This document shows, piece by piece, positions 1 through 8,724 of a stretch of 64,000 nt of DNA. Below the pieces are notes generated by a model that had not been told where the DNA came from, did not search any database, and saw only the letters and a list, made by a program, of their open reading frames with translations. Source of the stretch: Trichococcus collinsii (GTDB lineage Bacteria > Bacillota > Bacilli > Lactobacillales > Aerococcaceae); NCBI RefSeq assembly GCF_900107505.1, contig NZ_FNQH01000004.1, forward strand, positions 1-64,000, read 5' to 3'. Every line of letters starts with the position of its first letter. The stretch's first letter is position 1. Both the position numbers and the translations under genes were made by a program.

Positions 1-168
<168 letters not shown>

Positions 169-363
169 TGTGGACTCTTGTACAGAAATCCTACACGTTA
201 AGCTGATTGCTCTTAATTTTTTGCTGACTTTATGTTTGCGATACAAAGTATCGTCTTCGTTTGCTTCGACCGAAGTCTAAGCTCCTTGCACATTTGGTTC
301 GTTCATTCTTTATTCAGTTTTCAAAGGTCAATCGTGTATCACTTGGTACGTGATAGCTTATTT

Positions 364-392
364 ATAATATCGCAACTTTCCGATTTCGTCAA
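364..392 (-). promoter_or_regulatory. rRNA operon promoter, proximal (P2-like)
   Basis: On the minus strand TTGACG (387-392) and TATTAT (364-369) are separated by 17 bases, about 200 bases before the 16S 5' end. It lies downstream of a second similar promoter, as in tandem rrn promoters. The bases between here and 168 would be the rRNA leader. Confidence 0.6.
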
Positions 393-457
393 GAACTTTT
401 TTGAATTATTTATTCTTATTATTCTTGAAGTAAAATCGCTTGAGCAGCAACTTTTAT

Positions 458-486
458 ATATTATCATTACAAAGCCACACTGTCAA
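458..486 (-). promoter_or_regulatory. rRNA operon promoter, distal (P1-like)
   Basis: On the minus strand a perfect TTGACA (481-486) is followed after 17 bases by TAATAT (458-463), about 290 bases before the 16S gene. The flanks are AT-rich. Together with the promoter at 364-392 it forms a tandem pair. Bases 487-668 hold no gene that I can support. Confidence 0.65.
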
Positions 487-668
487 CACATTTTTTGCAT
501 TTAATTGTTCGGGACTTCAGATAACTTATTAATACTAACATTTAGCCCCAGCCTTTGTCAATGCTTGCGGAACACAAAATTGATCAAAATGAGATTGGCT
601 CTTTCAGTATCATTAGATGCTCATCTATACTCCTGCGCAAAAAGATGATCAGCCCCAGCCAATTTGGC

Positions 669-726
669 AAAAAAACTGCATCACCAAGGACTTCCAAGGA
701 AGCAGGAAGACTTGCTGATGCAGTTT
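669..726 (-). terminator. Terminator downstream of glycerate kinase
   Basis: An 11-bp perfect stem (AAACTGCATCA at 673-683 with TGATGCAGTTT at 716-726) encloses a long imperfect arm and is followed on the minus strand by a T run. It ends the leftward glycerate kinase transcript before the rRNA region. Confidence 0.75.
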
Positions 727-738
727 CTACAAGATCAA

Positions 739-1899
739 TCACACGGAAAGAGGCACTTTCCTTGCCAACAGAAAAGCCCGGAAGGCCGACTCGCCGGCAT
801 TTGCGATCAGCTTCTCCGCTTGCGAAATGGCTGTTTCCAAATCCATTGGTTTGTTGATGATGTCCACAACCAGGTCGATGCCTGTCGCATAGATTGGACC
901 GAGGTCATCATCGCTGCTGCCAACAACCGCGATGACCGGCAATTGATATTTCTTCGCCAGTTTGGCGATGCCCACCGGTGCTTTGCCGTTCAATGATTGC
1001 GAATCCATTCTGCCTTCGCCAGTGATGACCAAATCGGCATCCTTGAAGTGTGATTCGATTTCGAGGATGGACAGGACTTTCGAGATGCCGCTGTAGCTTT
1101 TCGCTCCACAAAAAGCCATCAAACCGGCACCCAAGCCTCCTGCCGCACCCGCTCCGGGCGCTTTAAGAACAGATATCCCTAAGCATTCTTCGACTTTTTT
1201 CCCATAGCGATGCAATAACTGATCCAATTTACGGACATCTTCCGGGGTCGCCCCCTTCTGAGGCCCGTAAATATAAGATGCCCCATTCTCCCCGCATAAA
1301 GGGTTCGTAACATCGGACAGGATCGTGAAGGTGACGTCATGGATGCGTGTATCCAAACCACTGTCATCTATAGAAGCAATGTCACCCAGCTTCCCTGCAC
1401 CAAACGGAATTTCGTTCCCTTCGCTGTCCTTGAAAGAGACCCCCAGCGCCTGCGCCATTCCGATTCCCCCGTCATTGGTGGCACTGCCCCCGACACCGAT
1501 GAAGATTTCTTTGACGCCGCAATCCAAAGCGGCACGGATCAATTCCCCGGTTCCATAGGTCGTCGCGCGATAAACGTCGTTATCTGCGAGGTCAACCAAG
1601 GTCAATCCCGAGGCTTCAGCCATTTCGACGACGGCGATGTTTTCTTTGATGATGCCGAATTTTGCCTGGACTTTATCGCCCATCGGCCCGGTTACAGTAG
1701 CATAGCGGTATTCCCCCTTGCATCCGATCACCAAAGCATCCACGGTCCCTTCACCACCGTCAGCTACAGGAACCTTGACGATTTCCACTTGTCGGTTCAG
1801 TCTCAGGATTCCTTGCTCGATGTAGTCCTCCACCTGGATGGTTGACGCGCTGCCCTTAAAGGAATCGGCAGCGATGACTATTTTGAATTGTTTCTCCAT
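739..1899 (-). CDS. glxK: Glycerate kinase (GlxK/GarK family)
   Basis: The 386-residue product matches the usual length of type-1 (GckA/GarK/GlxK) glycerate kinases, which phosphorylate D-glycerate with ATP to 2- or 3-phosphoglycerate in the cytosol. The N-terminus carries the family motif IAADSFKGS (residues 8-16), followed by PVADGGEGTVDA (about 44-55) and GVGGSATNDGG near 136-146. A C-terminal VITGEGRMDSQS motif (near 290) is also typical. It starts at ATG 1899 after a purine-rich AAAGGAAG site. It is transcribed away from a CdaR-type regulator, a common pairing for diacid or glycerate use. The exact phosphorylation position cannot be read from sequence. Confidence 0.93.
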   Translation of the reverse strand: MEKQFKIVIAADSFKGSASTIQVEDYIEQGILRLNRQVEIVKVPVADGGEGTVDALVIGCKGEYRYATVTGPMGDKVQAKFGIIKENIAVVEMAEASGLTLVDLADNDVYRATTYGTGELIRAALDCGVKEIFIGVGGSATNDGGIGMAQALGVSFKDSEGNEIPFGAGKLGDIASIDDSGLDTRIHDVTFTILSDVTNPLCGENGASYIYGPQKGATPEDVRKLDQLLHRYGKKVEECLGISVLKAPGAGAAGGLGAGLMAFCGAKSYSGISKVLSILEIESHFKDADLVITGEGRMDSQSLNGKAPVGIAKLAKKYQLPVIAVVGSSDDDLGPIYATGIDLVVDIINKPMDLETAISQAEKLIANAGESAFRAFLLARKVPLSV

Positions 1900-2027
1900 T
1901 GATTAATCACTTCCTTTTAGCATTTCCCAAACGATATAATCCGCTACACGCTTATTGCAGATTCTGCTAACTTTCGGTACGTGTTTGAATATCTATAGTG
2001 TAACGATTTTTATTTCCGGAATATATG

Positions 2028-2055
2028 TTTTACAAACCAAACATTTACTGTAAAA
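2028..2055. promoter_or_regulatory. Candidate operator (inverted repeat) between glxK and cdaR
   Basis: A perfect 7-bp inverted repeat, TTTTACA-N14-TGTAAAA, lies in the 219-bp space between the divergent glxK and cdaR genes, about 65 bases before the chosen cdaR start. Its position suits binding by the adjacent CdaR-type protein, but this assignment is inferred only from location and symmetry. Confidence 0.4.
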
Positions 2056-2118
2056 TCGAAGATAATTATGTCACCCAGCACACATTTCATTTTTTTCGAA
2101 TCGGAGGGACAGGAACCC

Positions 2119-3246
2119 ATGGAAATAGCTACTGAACTGGCGCAAAGGATCGTAGTGAGCATGAAAGAAATCATCCATCAGGAATTGAATTTCATCAACA
2201 TCGATGGTGTCATTATCGCAAGCACGGATGATACTCGAATCGGCGAGCAACACGCCGGGGCGAAAAGAGTGATTGAAACGAAAACTGATCTAATCGTGAA
2301 AGATGACACCCATTTCGAAGGCACGAAGAGGGGCATCAATATCCCCATTTTCAATGACCAATACCTGTTAGGCGTGATCGGCATCACTGGCAATAAAGAC
2401 GAAGTAGTGAAATACGGCAAAATCATCAAGTCCATGACCGAAATCCTCGTGAAGGAAGCTTGGCTCAAAGACGTATCATTCAAAAAACGCGATAACTATC
2501 GGATGCTGATTGAAGAGTTATTGATGATCCGTCCGGATTTGGAGAATATCCAGACACTTGCAAACTTACTAGGATTTGATTTGAACATCCCGAGATTCGT
2601 GGTCGCCGGGCACATCAAAAATCTCTCAGTCGATCGCAACGATAAAATCGAGAACATGATGAAGCTGTTGGAGACAATCCTATTGAACGACCCACAAACG
2701 ATTTATAATGTCGCTGGGCCTGAAATAACGATTCTATTCAGAGCAAGCCTACCAGAACCCACTCTTGCATACCAACTAAACAAAATTATCCGTCAGGCAG
2801 AGGAGCAATATGACTTGCATTTGCATATAGGCGTCGGTTTGCCTGGCGAGACACCTACCGCGCTCCGGAACAGCCACGAGCAAGCTCGCACGGCGTTGGA
2901 TTGGTCAACCCTGAGCTCGCATCATACCATCGAATATTATTCTAAGCTTGACTTGGGTATGATTCTCGCCAACATTCCCAAGAACAAGTCCGAAGAATTC
3001 GTTCACCAAATTTTAAGAAATTTGGATTGGAAAGAATTGGAAGAATACACTGAAATTCTCTCCGTCTACGGTTCCAATAATGGCAGTATCTACAGGTGCG
3101 CCGATGATTTGTTCATCCACAGAAACACTTTGCAATACAAATTGAACAAGCTTCACAAATTGACCGGTTACAATCCGCGCGAATTGGACAGCTATACTAT
3201 CCTGTCCCTCGCATTCAAATTGCAAAGTATCTTGAATAAAAATTGA
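2119..3246 (+). CDS. cdaR: CdaR/PucR-family transcriptional regulator (sugar diacid regulator)
   Basis: Using ATG 2119, preceded by GGAGGGAC nine bases upstream, gives 375 residues. An in-frame upstream ATG at 2068 lacks such a site. The N-terminus (about 1-135) looks like the putative sugar-diacid recognition domain (MEIATELAQRIV, NIDGVIIASTDDTRIG, GVIGITGNKDEVVKYG). The C-terminus (about 310-370) is a PucR/CdaR helix-turn-helix (DDLFIHRNTLQYKLNKLHKL). Family members activate glycerate, glucarate or galactarate genes. The divergent glycerate kinase is the obvious target. Confidence 0.88.
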   Translation: MEIATELAQRIVVSMKEIIHQELNFINIDGVIIASTDDTRIGEQHAGAKRVIETKTDLIVKDDTHFEGTKRGINIPIFNDQYLLGVIGITGNKDEVVKYGKIIKSMTEILVKEAWLKDVSFKKRDNYRMLIEELLMIRPDLENIQTLANLLGFDLNIPRFVVAGHIKNLSVDRNDKIENMMKLLETILLNDPQTIYNVAGPEITILFRASLPEPTLAYQLNKIIRQAEEQYDLHLHIGVGLPGETPTALRNSHEQARTALDWSTLSSHHTIEYYSKLDLGMILANIPKNKSEEFVHQILRNLDWKELEEYTEILSVYGSNNGSIYRCADDLFIHRNTLQYKLNKLHKLTGYNPRELDSYTILSLAFKLQSILNKN

Positions 3247-3250
3247 AGAT

Positions 3251-3305
3251 AAAAAGAAAGCAGACGCGGCAACATCCCTGACGGACAATGCCTAGACTGC
3301 TTTCT
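3251..3305 (-). terminator. Terminator after the ECF transporter operon
   Basis: A 9-bp stem (AGAAAGCAG at 3255-3263, CTGCTTTCT at 3297-3305) is followed on the minus strand by T4. It sits between the converging cdaR gene and the ECF operon. The loop is long, so the fold is less certain than the other terminators here. Confidence 0.5.
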
Positions 3306-3315
3306 GACTGCACTA

Positions 3316-4131
3316 TTATGGCAGTTTCACTTCATTCCCGTTTATCGCTGCCATCACTTCTTCAACACTCAAGAGATTCCCTGGGATGCCCAAAGCCTGC
3401 GCGATTTTCATGGCTTGGGGCTGATCTAAATACGCCTGCTGCAGGAGCTCTTTTTTGCTGAAGACTTCCCTTGCATCGCCTTCGATCAGCAATTGTCCTT
3501 GGCTGAAGACAATGACGCGTTCAAAAACGGCCGCCGCAAAGTCCATGTCGTGCAGAATGCACAGTACGGCTTTGCCTTCTGCTTGCAGATCTTCGATCAC
3601 CTTTCTGATGATCGCTTTTCCGGCCACGTCCTGACCCATCGTTGGCTCATCGAAGATGACGATGGGTGTATCCATCGCCAAAATCGAAGCCAAAGCCACC
3701 ATCTTTCTTTGCGCTAAATTAAGATCGTAAGGGTTCACCTTCTCGACGTCAGCCAGCTCTACTTGGGCCAAAGCCGTGCGGGAACTGGCCCTCGCCTCAT
3801 CCAAGGACAGCCCGATGTTCAAAGGACCCACCATAACTTCGTCCAAAACCGTATTCTTGAAAATCTGATCATCCGGGTTCTGAAAAACCAGGCCGATTTT
3901 CTTGGAAATCTGGGCAACCGTCAAAGTCGACAGATCGGTACCGTCCAGCAGAATCCTGCCGGAATCAGGGCGCAACAGCCCCTTCAACAATTTCACGAAG
4001 GTCGTTTTCCCCGAGCCGTTCTGCCCGATGATGGCGGTTTTCCGGTCATCCAACACCAGATTGATGCCCTTTATGACGGGCGTCGCTTTATCGTATGCAA
4101 AATGCAATTTCTCTATTTCCAGTTTATTCAT
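3316..4131 (-). CDS. ECF transporter ATP-binding protein (second ATPase, atypical signature)
   Basis: This is an ABC ATPase of the CbiO/EcfA type, 271 residues from ATG 4131. Walker A is GQNGSGKTT, the Q-loop is VFQNPDDQIF, and Walker B is IVIFDEPT with the catalytic Glu, followed by the H-loop in LCILHDMD. The expected LSGGQ signature is replaced by LNLAQ, an unusual change in a transporter ATPase. The start overlaps the end of the upstream ATPase gene by 8 bases. The operon order udp, ecfS, ecfT, ecfA, ecfA2 points to a self-contained (group I) ECF importer. Confidence 0.88.
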   Translation of the reverse strand: MNKLEIEKLHFAYDKATPVIKGINLVLDDRKTAIIGQNGSGKTTFVKLLKGLLRPDSGRILLDGTDLSTLTVAQISKKIGLVFQNPDDQIFKNTVLDEVMVGPLNIGLSLDEARASSRTALAQVELADVEKVNPYDLNLAQRKMVALASILAMDTPIVIFDEPTMGQDVAGKAIIRKVIEDLQAEGKAVLCILHDMDFAAAVFERVIVFSQGQLLIEGDAREVFSKKELLQQAYLDQPQAMKIAQALGIPGNLLSVEEVMAAINGNEVKLP

Positions 4132-4975
4132 GCGGAACACCCACTTCCGCAAGCAGCCTTTTCAGCTCATCCAACGCCACAGGGTAATGCCCGCCGGCCT
4201 GCCGCTTGTTCAAGTGGCGGGCGATCGCTGTCACGGCTGGCGGTTGCACTCCCAAAGACGCCAAGTCCTCGCGTGAAAAAACGGCTTCGGGCGTATCATA
4301 GGCGATCAATTTGGCGTCATCCAAAAGCAAGACCCGGTCGGCATACTGCGCAATCTTTTCCATCTTTTGCTCGGCCATGATGATTGTGATGCCTTCCTTC
4401 GTCAGGTTCTCCACCACTTTGAATACCTCTTCCGACCCTTGCGGATCCAATTGGGAAGTGGGTTCATCCAAAATCAGCACTTTCGGCTTCATTGCCACCA
4501 CACCTGCGATAGCAACCCGCTGCATTTGGCCGCCGGAAAGATCGAACGGATTCTTGTCCTTCACTTTGCGGATGTCCAGCAAGTCCAAGCTTTCTTCGAT
4601 CCGCTTGATGATTTCCTCGCGCGCCAGTCCCATGTTCTCCAGACCAAATGCGATCTCTTCATATACTGTAAAACGCGAGCCGGTGATCTGGGAAAACGGA
4701 TTTTCGAACACCAACCCGGCTGCTGCAGTGACTTCACTCACATCCGTCGTGCGCACATCCAAACCGGCTATCATTACCGATCCGCCGTAGGCTCCCTTGA
4801 AGAAGTGCGGTACCAAACCACTCAAGGCATAACACAAAGTTGATTTTCCTGCGGTGTTCCTCCCAATCAGCCCGATGAATTCGCCCTTCTCGACCGAAAA
4901 GCTGATGCCGTCCAACGCTAATTTCGTCGTGTCGGGATAGCGATATTTCAGATCCTTCACTTCTATGATGCTCAT
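4124..4975 (-). CDS. ECF transporter ATP-binding protein (canonical ATPase)
   Basis: A 283-residue ABC ATPase of energy-coupling-factor transporters. It has Walker A GRNTAGKST (about 37-45), a Q-loop in VFENPFSQI, a full LSGGQMQRVAIA signature, Walker B VLILDEPTSQLD and the H-loop region IIMAEQKMEK. It would pair with the downstream ATPase on the EcfT scaffold. It overlaps the EcfT gene by 4 bases (ATGA), which implies coupled translation. The canonical signature here against the degenerate one in its partner suggests an asymmetric ATPase pair. Confidence 0.9.
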   Translation of the reverse strand: MSIIEVKDLKYRYPDTTKLALDGISFSVEKGEFIGLIGRNTAGKSTLCYALSGLVPHFFKGAYGGSVMIAGLDVRTTDVSEVTAAAGLVFENPFSQITGSRFTVYEEIAFGLENMGLAREEIIKRIEESLDLLDIRKVKDKNPFDLSGGQMQRVAIAGVVAMKPKVLILDEPTSQLDPQGSEEVFKVVENLTKEGITIIMAEQKMEKIAQYADRVLLLDDAKLIAYDTPEAVFSREDLASLGVQPPAVTAIARHLNKRQAGGHYPVALDELKRLLAEVGVPHE

Positions 4976-5739
4976 CCCATCACCCTCCAGACGATCAAAC
5001 CAGCCAGAATCAACAACAGCAAGATATTCAACAAAGTACTGTAACGATAGGACTTCGCTTCATTCAGATAGGTTTTCGGCGTGTCCCTGTCGAAGCCGCG
5101 GACATCAAGCGCGATCGCTCTCTCCCGGGTATCGTTCAAGGCGTTCAGGATGACCGGTCCCAACAACGGGAAAAATGCCTTTATCCGGACAAACAGACTG
5201 CCTTCAGTCTCCATCCCCCTCGACCTTTGCGCATCCTGTATTTTGCCGTACGTGGCCCGCAGCTGCGGGATGATCTGCAGAACCGAAAGGATGACATAGC
5301 CGATTTTCGGCGACATGCCTTTCTGCTGCAGCCGTTCGACAAGTTCAGTCGGCGAAGTCGTCAGCACCAATACCCCAAAGGCGCAGACCATATTGATGAC
5401 GCGCAGAGTCAGACGCAAGGCAATAACCAATCCCTCTTTGTAGAATTTTATTGGGCCAAATTCATAAAGCAACGTTTCATTGGCAGGATTGAAAAATCCC
5501 TGCACAATGACGATGGACAAAATCAACAAAAAACTGAGCGCAATCACCGGCAAAATATTGCGGAAAACTTTCCCCAGCAACAAAATGCCAAAACTGACCA
5601 GCATGACTGCCGCGACTTCCCACAGATTATCAAGCAAATAGGCCGCAGCGATGCTTACGACGACATAAAGCATCTTCGTCAACGGATCCAAGCGATGGAT
5701 CGGCGAGTTGCGCGGTACATATAATGTCAGTGCATCCAT
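4972..5739 (-). CDS. ecfT: ECF transporter transmembrane scaffold (EcfT/CbiQ family)
   Basis: A 255-residue membrane protein with several hydrophobic segments (for example residues 24-60, 65-85 and 105-130). It has the two short coupling-helix motifs of EcfT proteins, seen as AQRSRGME (about 168-175) and ALDVRGFD (about 211-218), which transmit ATP hydrolysis to the S-component. It lies 12 bases downstream of the S-component gene and overlaps the ATPase gene. Confidence 0.9.
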   Translation of the reverse strand: MDALTLYVPRNSPIHRLDPLTKMLYVVVSIAAAYLLDNLWEVAAVMLVSFGILLLGKVFRNILPVIALSFLLILSIVIVQGFFNPANETLLYEFGPIKFYKEGLVIALRLTLRVINMVCAFGVLVLTTSPTELVERLQQKGMSPKIGYVILSVLQIIPQLRATYGKIQDAQRSRGMETEGSLFVRIKAFFPLLGPVILNALNDTRERAIALDVRGFDRDTPKTYLNEAKSYRYSTLLNILLLLILAGLIVWRVMG

Positions 5740-5751
5740 TCAAATCAGCCC

Positions 5752-6360
5752 CTATAATTCTTCTATCGCGCCTTCCTTCAAGAAGGTGTTTGTAAGTTTC
5801 TTCGGTAAACCCTTGAAGATAAAGTAACTGATGAGCACCGTCACTAGTTTATCCGGCACATCCACCACGATGCTATCCAGGAAAGAAGCCAGCCACTGCG
5901 GTTGCCCATTCGAGATCAACAAAGCGTAGAGGGCATCTCCCCAGACGTTACCAGTCTGCCCGCCCCAAAAGAGGATGTTCAAAGGCGTCGAGACGGTGGC
6001 CGCAACCACACCTATGATCAAACCTGCCAACAGCACGGTCTTGATGTCCTTGAACCAGCCTTTGGCAGCAAATAGACCCGCCATCAAACCGATAAACGCA
6101 CTCGTAACCGCATAAACTGTCGAAATCGGATCGGCCGTCACACCGTAGATGATGTTGTTAATGATCCCGGAAGCCGCACCGATGACCGGTCCCGCCAACA
6201 TACCGGACAATACCGTTCCGATCGAGTCCAACCAAAGCGGCAGGCGCAATACGCCCGCGATGTATTTCCCGAGATAATTGATCCCGATAGCAATCGGGAT
6301 CAAGACGATGGAAGCCGTAGACAACTTATAGCTCAGTTTGTTTTTTGTTTCTGCATTCAT
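5752..6360 (-). CDS. ECF transporter substrate-binding S-component (substrate probably a nucleoside or base)
   Basis: 202 residues from ATG 6360, preceded by AGGAGGAAAATAA, which overlaps the end of the phosphorylase gene. The protein is almost entirely hydrophobic with about six membrane spans (SIVLIPIAIGINYLGKYIAG at the start, glycine/alanine-rich helices through residue 125, and VDVPDKLVTVLISYFIF near 180). This matches the ECF S-component fold. The pairing with a uridine-phosphorylase-like enzyme suggests a pyrimidine nucleoside or related compound as substrate. This is inference; S-component specificity is not readable from sequence. Confidence 0.82.
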   Translation of the reverse strand: MNAETKNKLSYKLSTASIVLIPIAIGINYLGKYIAGVLRLPLWLDSIGTVLSGMLAGPVIGAASGIINNIIYGVTADPISTVYAVTSAFIGLMAGLFAAKGWFKDIKTVLLAGLIIGVVAATVSTPLNILFWGGQTGNVWGDALYALLISNGQPQWLASFLDSIVVDVPDKLVTVLISYFIFKGLPKKLTNTFLKEGAIEEL

Positions 6361-6361
6361 T

Positions 6362-7117
6362 TTATTTTCCTCCTTTTGCCTGATGCCACGCACAGAAAGC
6401 GGATAATGCCAGTTTGATTTGATTCTGTTCCCCTTGCTTAGTCGCCGCTTCTCCGGAAACGAATTGACGGACGCCTTCCTCCATCCCTTCATCCGGACCT
6501 ACGACCACATTCAGCAACGAAGCGGTCTTTAATCCCCTTAACGTCCCAACAACGAACAAAGTGGCCGTTTCCATATCCGACCCGATGATGCCGTTGCCGC
6601 TCCAATAAGCAGTAAGTTGCGCTTCACGGGCGGTGTAGAAACTGTCGTGGCTGCGGACAATCCCCAAACGATGAGGGATCCGCTCCGTTTCCGCAATTAT
6701 CCGCAGATGCATCAACAAATCCAAATCGGCAACGGCGGGATATCCGGAATCGACGTAGGCCTTGCTGGCGCCATCATCCCTGACCGCTGCCGTTGCGATG
6801 ATCACATCACCCAGATGCACTGCCGGATGCAAGGAGCCGCAGCTGCCGATGCGGATGATGCCTTCTATTCCGATCCTTGCCAACTCTTCGATTGCTATCG
6901 CTGTTGATGGCCCGCCGATACCGGAGGAAATAACCAATACCTTCATCCCTTCATAAGTCCCCAGAACACTCTTGTACTCACGGTTGAACGCCAAATCGAC
7001 AGCATCCTCCAACAGTAATTTCGCTCTTTCAACGCGGGCTGGATCACCCGGTAACAGCGCATATTTCACATCCAGATCGGCTGGTAATTGAATGTGCGCC
7101 TGCAATATTTGTCCCAT
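6362..7117 (-). CDS. udp: Nucleoside phosphorylase, uridine phosphorylase family
   Basis: From ATG 7117, preceded by GGTGGAGAA, the product is 251 residues, typical for Udp/DeoD-type (PNP-UDP-1) enzymes, which cleave nucleosides with phosphate to base plus ribose-1-phosphate. Visible motifs are ALLPGDPARVERAKLLLED (phosphate loop, about 16-34), GIGGPSTAIAIEELARIG (about 68-85), RIGSCGSLHP, and SDMETATLFVVG (ribose-binding Met-Glu, about 175-186). It is the first gene of the ECF operon, so the transporter probably supplies its substrate. The uridine preference is by family similarity only. Confidence 0.88.
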   Translation of the reverse strand: MGQILQAHIQLPADLDVKYALLPGDPARVERAKLLLEDAVDLAFNREYKSVLGTYEGMKVLVISSGIGGPSTAIAIEELARIGIEGIIRIGSCGSLHPAVHLGDVIIATAAVRDDGASKAYVDSGYPAVADLDLLMHLRIIAETERIPHRLGIVRSHDSFYTAREAQLTAYWSGNGIIGSDMETATLFVVGTLRGLKTASLLNVVVGPDEGMEEGVRQFVSGEAATKQGEQNQIKLALSAFCAWHQAKGGK

Positions 7118-7187
7118 TTCTCCACCATCCTTTTCGCAATGATCGACTTCGGAATAGCCAGACAAAACTTCAAGATACTGATACCCT

Positions 7188-7216
7188 ATTATGCACTCAG
7201 TATAGCACAGAGCCAA
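7188..7216 (-). promoter_or_regulatory. Promoter of the udp-ECF operon
   Basis: On the minus strand TTGGCT (7211-7216) and CATAAT (7188-7193) are spaced by 17 bases, about 70 bases before the udp start. No riboswitch-like fold was noticed in the short leader. Confidence 0.5.
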
Positions 7217-7263
7217 TCGTCTGGCATCGGATAACCCTTGATGGAAAAAGACCTTTCCGGTGC

Positions 7264-7303
7264 AAAAAAAGAAGCAGTCTCTTAAAAAATGAGAGTTGCT
7301 TCT
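7264..7303 (-). terminator. Terminator after lrgAB
   Basis: On the minus strand AGAAGCAACTCTC pairs with GAGACTGCTTCT around a T-rich loop and is followed by T7. It ends the lrgAB transcript. Confidence 0.85.
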
Positions 7304-7325
7304 GATGTTTTCTTACTCATTAGCC

Positions 7326-8024
7326 TTACTGGACGAACAGCGCCGCAAGTGGGACCAATCCCACCATCATGACGCCGGAAACGACCATCGCCAAGCTGCT
7401 CATGGCACCTTGCAGTTCGCCTGCTTTCAACGATTCGGCCGTCCCCATGGCGTGGGAAGCCGCACCCAAGGCCAAGCCTTTTGCGATCGGCTCTTCGATC
7501 TTGAAGATTCTGAAAATCAAGCTGGAAACCACCGTCCCGAAAATACCGGCGAAGATGACTCCTGCCACTATAATCCCTACGATCCCGCCGATCAATTCGG
7601 TCGTATCCAAGGCAATGGCCATCGTGATTGAACGCGCCAAAGTGGAAAGGGTCGTGATTTTGCTCATCTGAAGAACCAGAGCCAAGCCGATGATCGTAAT
7701 CAGACCGCTGATCATTCCAGCTATGCAACTGATCAAGACGACCCTACTGTTGTCGCGCAAAATCTTGAATTGTCGATAGACCGGAACAGCCAGGCATATC
7801 GTGGCCGGCGTCAGGAGATCGGACAAGACTTGCGCACTTTTTTGAAAAACAGCCACTTCGATGTCCAACGCAAGGATCAAGCCGATGACCAGGATAGTCC
7901 CGATCAGCAAAGGATTCATGAAGGCGTAGGGATACTTTTTGTTCAGCTTCAATCCGATCATGAAAGCCCCCAAGCTGATGAACAGCCCGAGATATTTGGT
8001 CGTCTCCAACAGATGATCAATCAT
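7326..8024 (-). CDS. lrgB: LrgB/CidB-family membrane protein (PftB-like)
   Basis: A 232-residue polytopic protein of the LrgB (YohK) family, with many hydrophobic helices and the conserved stretches DLLTPATICLAVPVYRQ (about 69-85) and ALGAASHAMGTAESLK near 184-199. LrgB works with LrgA. The pair was described as antiholin-like regulators of murein hydrolase, and in Bacillus subtilis the homologues PftA/PftB form a facilitated pyruvate transporter controlled by LytST. The gene overlaps lrgA by 8 bases. A LytST pair lies about 2 kb upstream in the same orientation, which fits a pyruvate role here. Confidence 0.9.
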   Translation of the reverse strand: MIDHLLETTKYLGLFISLGAFMIGLKLNKKYPYAFMNPLLIGTILVIGLILALDIEVAVFQKSAQVLSDLLTPATICLAVPVYRQFKILRDNSRVVLISCIAGMISGLITIIGLALVLQMSKITTLSTLARSITMAIALDTTELIGGIVGIIVAGVIFAGIFGTVVSSLIFRIFKIEEPIAKGLALGAASHAMGTAESLKAGELQGAMSSLAMVVSGVMMVGLVPLAALFVQ

Positions 8025-8388
8025 TCCCGTCAGCCTCCTTCGCTTTCTTCCTTCTTATCAACCCTTGCGCCAAAAGCCCGGTCGTCGCCAAAATCACGAT
8101 GGTGGAGCCGATGTTGACGGCTACCCAACTGATGAAGTTTTCGGCGATCTGCTCGTAGGAAGTGATGAGGCCTGCGCCGCTCACGACGAACAGCGCAGGC
8201 AGGATTCCCAACAACAGATTGGCGGCATTTTCCACTTGTTGGAGCTTCAGCACACCTGTCATCAGCAACAGGAATAACAGCGACATGCCATAGATACTGG
8301 CCGGAATGGGCAACGGGATGAGAAGGGTCAGTAATTCGCTTACGGATGAAATAGCGATGATGACGGTAAATTGTTTTAAATACTGCAA
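8017..8388 (-). CDS. lrgA: LrgA/CidA-family membrane protein (PftA-like)
   Basis: A holin-like membrane protein with four hydrophobic segments and the family motif IPLPIPASIYGMSLLFLLL near the N-terminus. No ATG is available in frame. TTG 8388 is chosen because GGAAGGGG lies about 10 bases before it, giving 123 residues; a longer TTG start at 8415 is possible. It is the partner of LrgB in the same transcript, proposed to move pyruvate or to control holin-like activity. Confidence 0.85.
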   Translation of the reverse strand: MQYLKQFTVIIAISSVSELLTLLIPLPIPASIYGMSLLFLLLMTGVLKLQQVENAANLLLGILPALFVVSGAGLITSYEQIAENFISWVAVNIGSTIVILATTGLLAQGLIRRKKAKEADGND

Positions 8389-8724
8389 TGATAGGACGGC
8401 CCCTTCCTTGTCCAAAGTAATCTGGAATTCTATTGCTTAATCATATCAGCCTAAGCTGAATTGAAAAGATGCATTCTGACAAAAGCCCAAAGTAAGTTGT
8501 CATTTTTTCCCAAATTACATAAGGACACCCGGCCCGAATTCACTTAGCAAGCGGACTATTTCATTATCAAGTATACTGGTTTCCGACCCGAAACGATATA
8601 TCCGCCAACCCAAAATCTTGCTTTCCGGATCGGTTTAATCCTGCTACACGATACATACGATGGGTTAATGATGTATAATAAGCCGTGGAGCAAATGAACA
8701 AGAACAGAAAGAAGGCGAAAATAA
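8389..8724. other. Divergent intergenic region between lrgA and a small gene
   Basis: About 335 bases without a gene that I can support. On the minus strand TTTTCA-N16-TATGAT (about 8440-8470), overlapping a small palindrome TCAGCCTAAGCTGA, could be the lrgA promoter. A TATAAT at 8674-8679 may serve the rightward small gene, but no convincing -35 box accompanies it. Confidence 0.35.
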
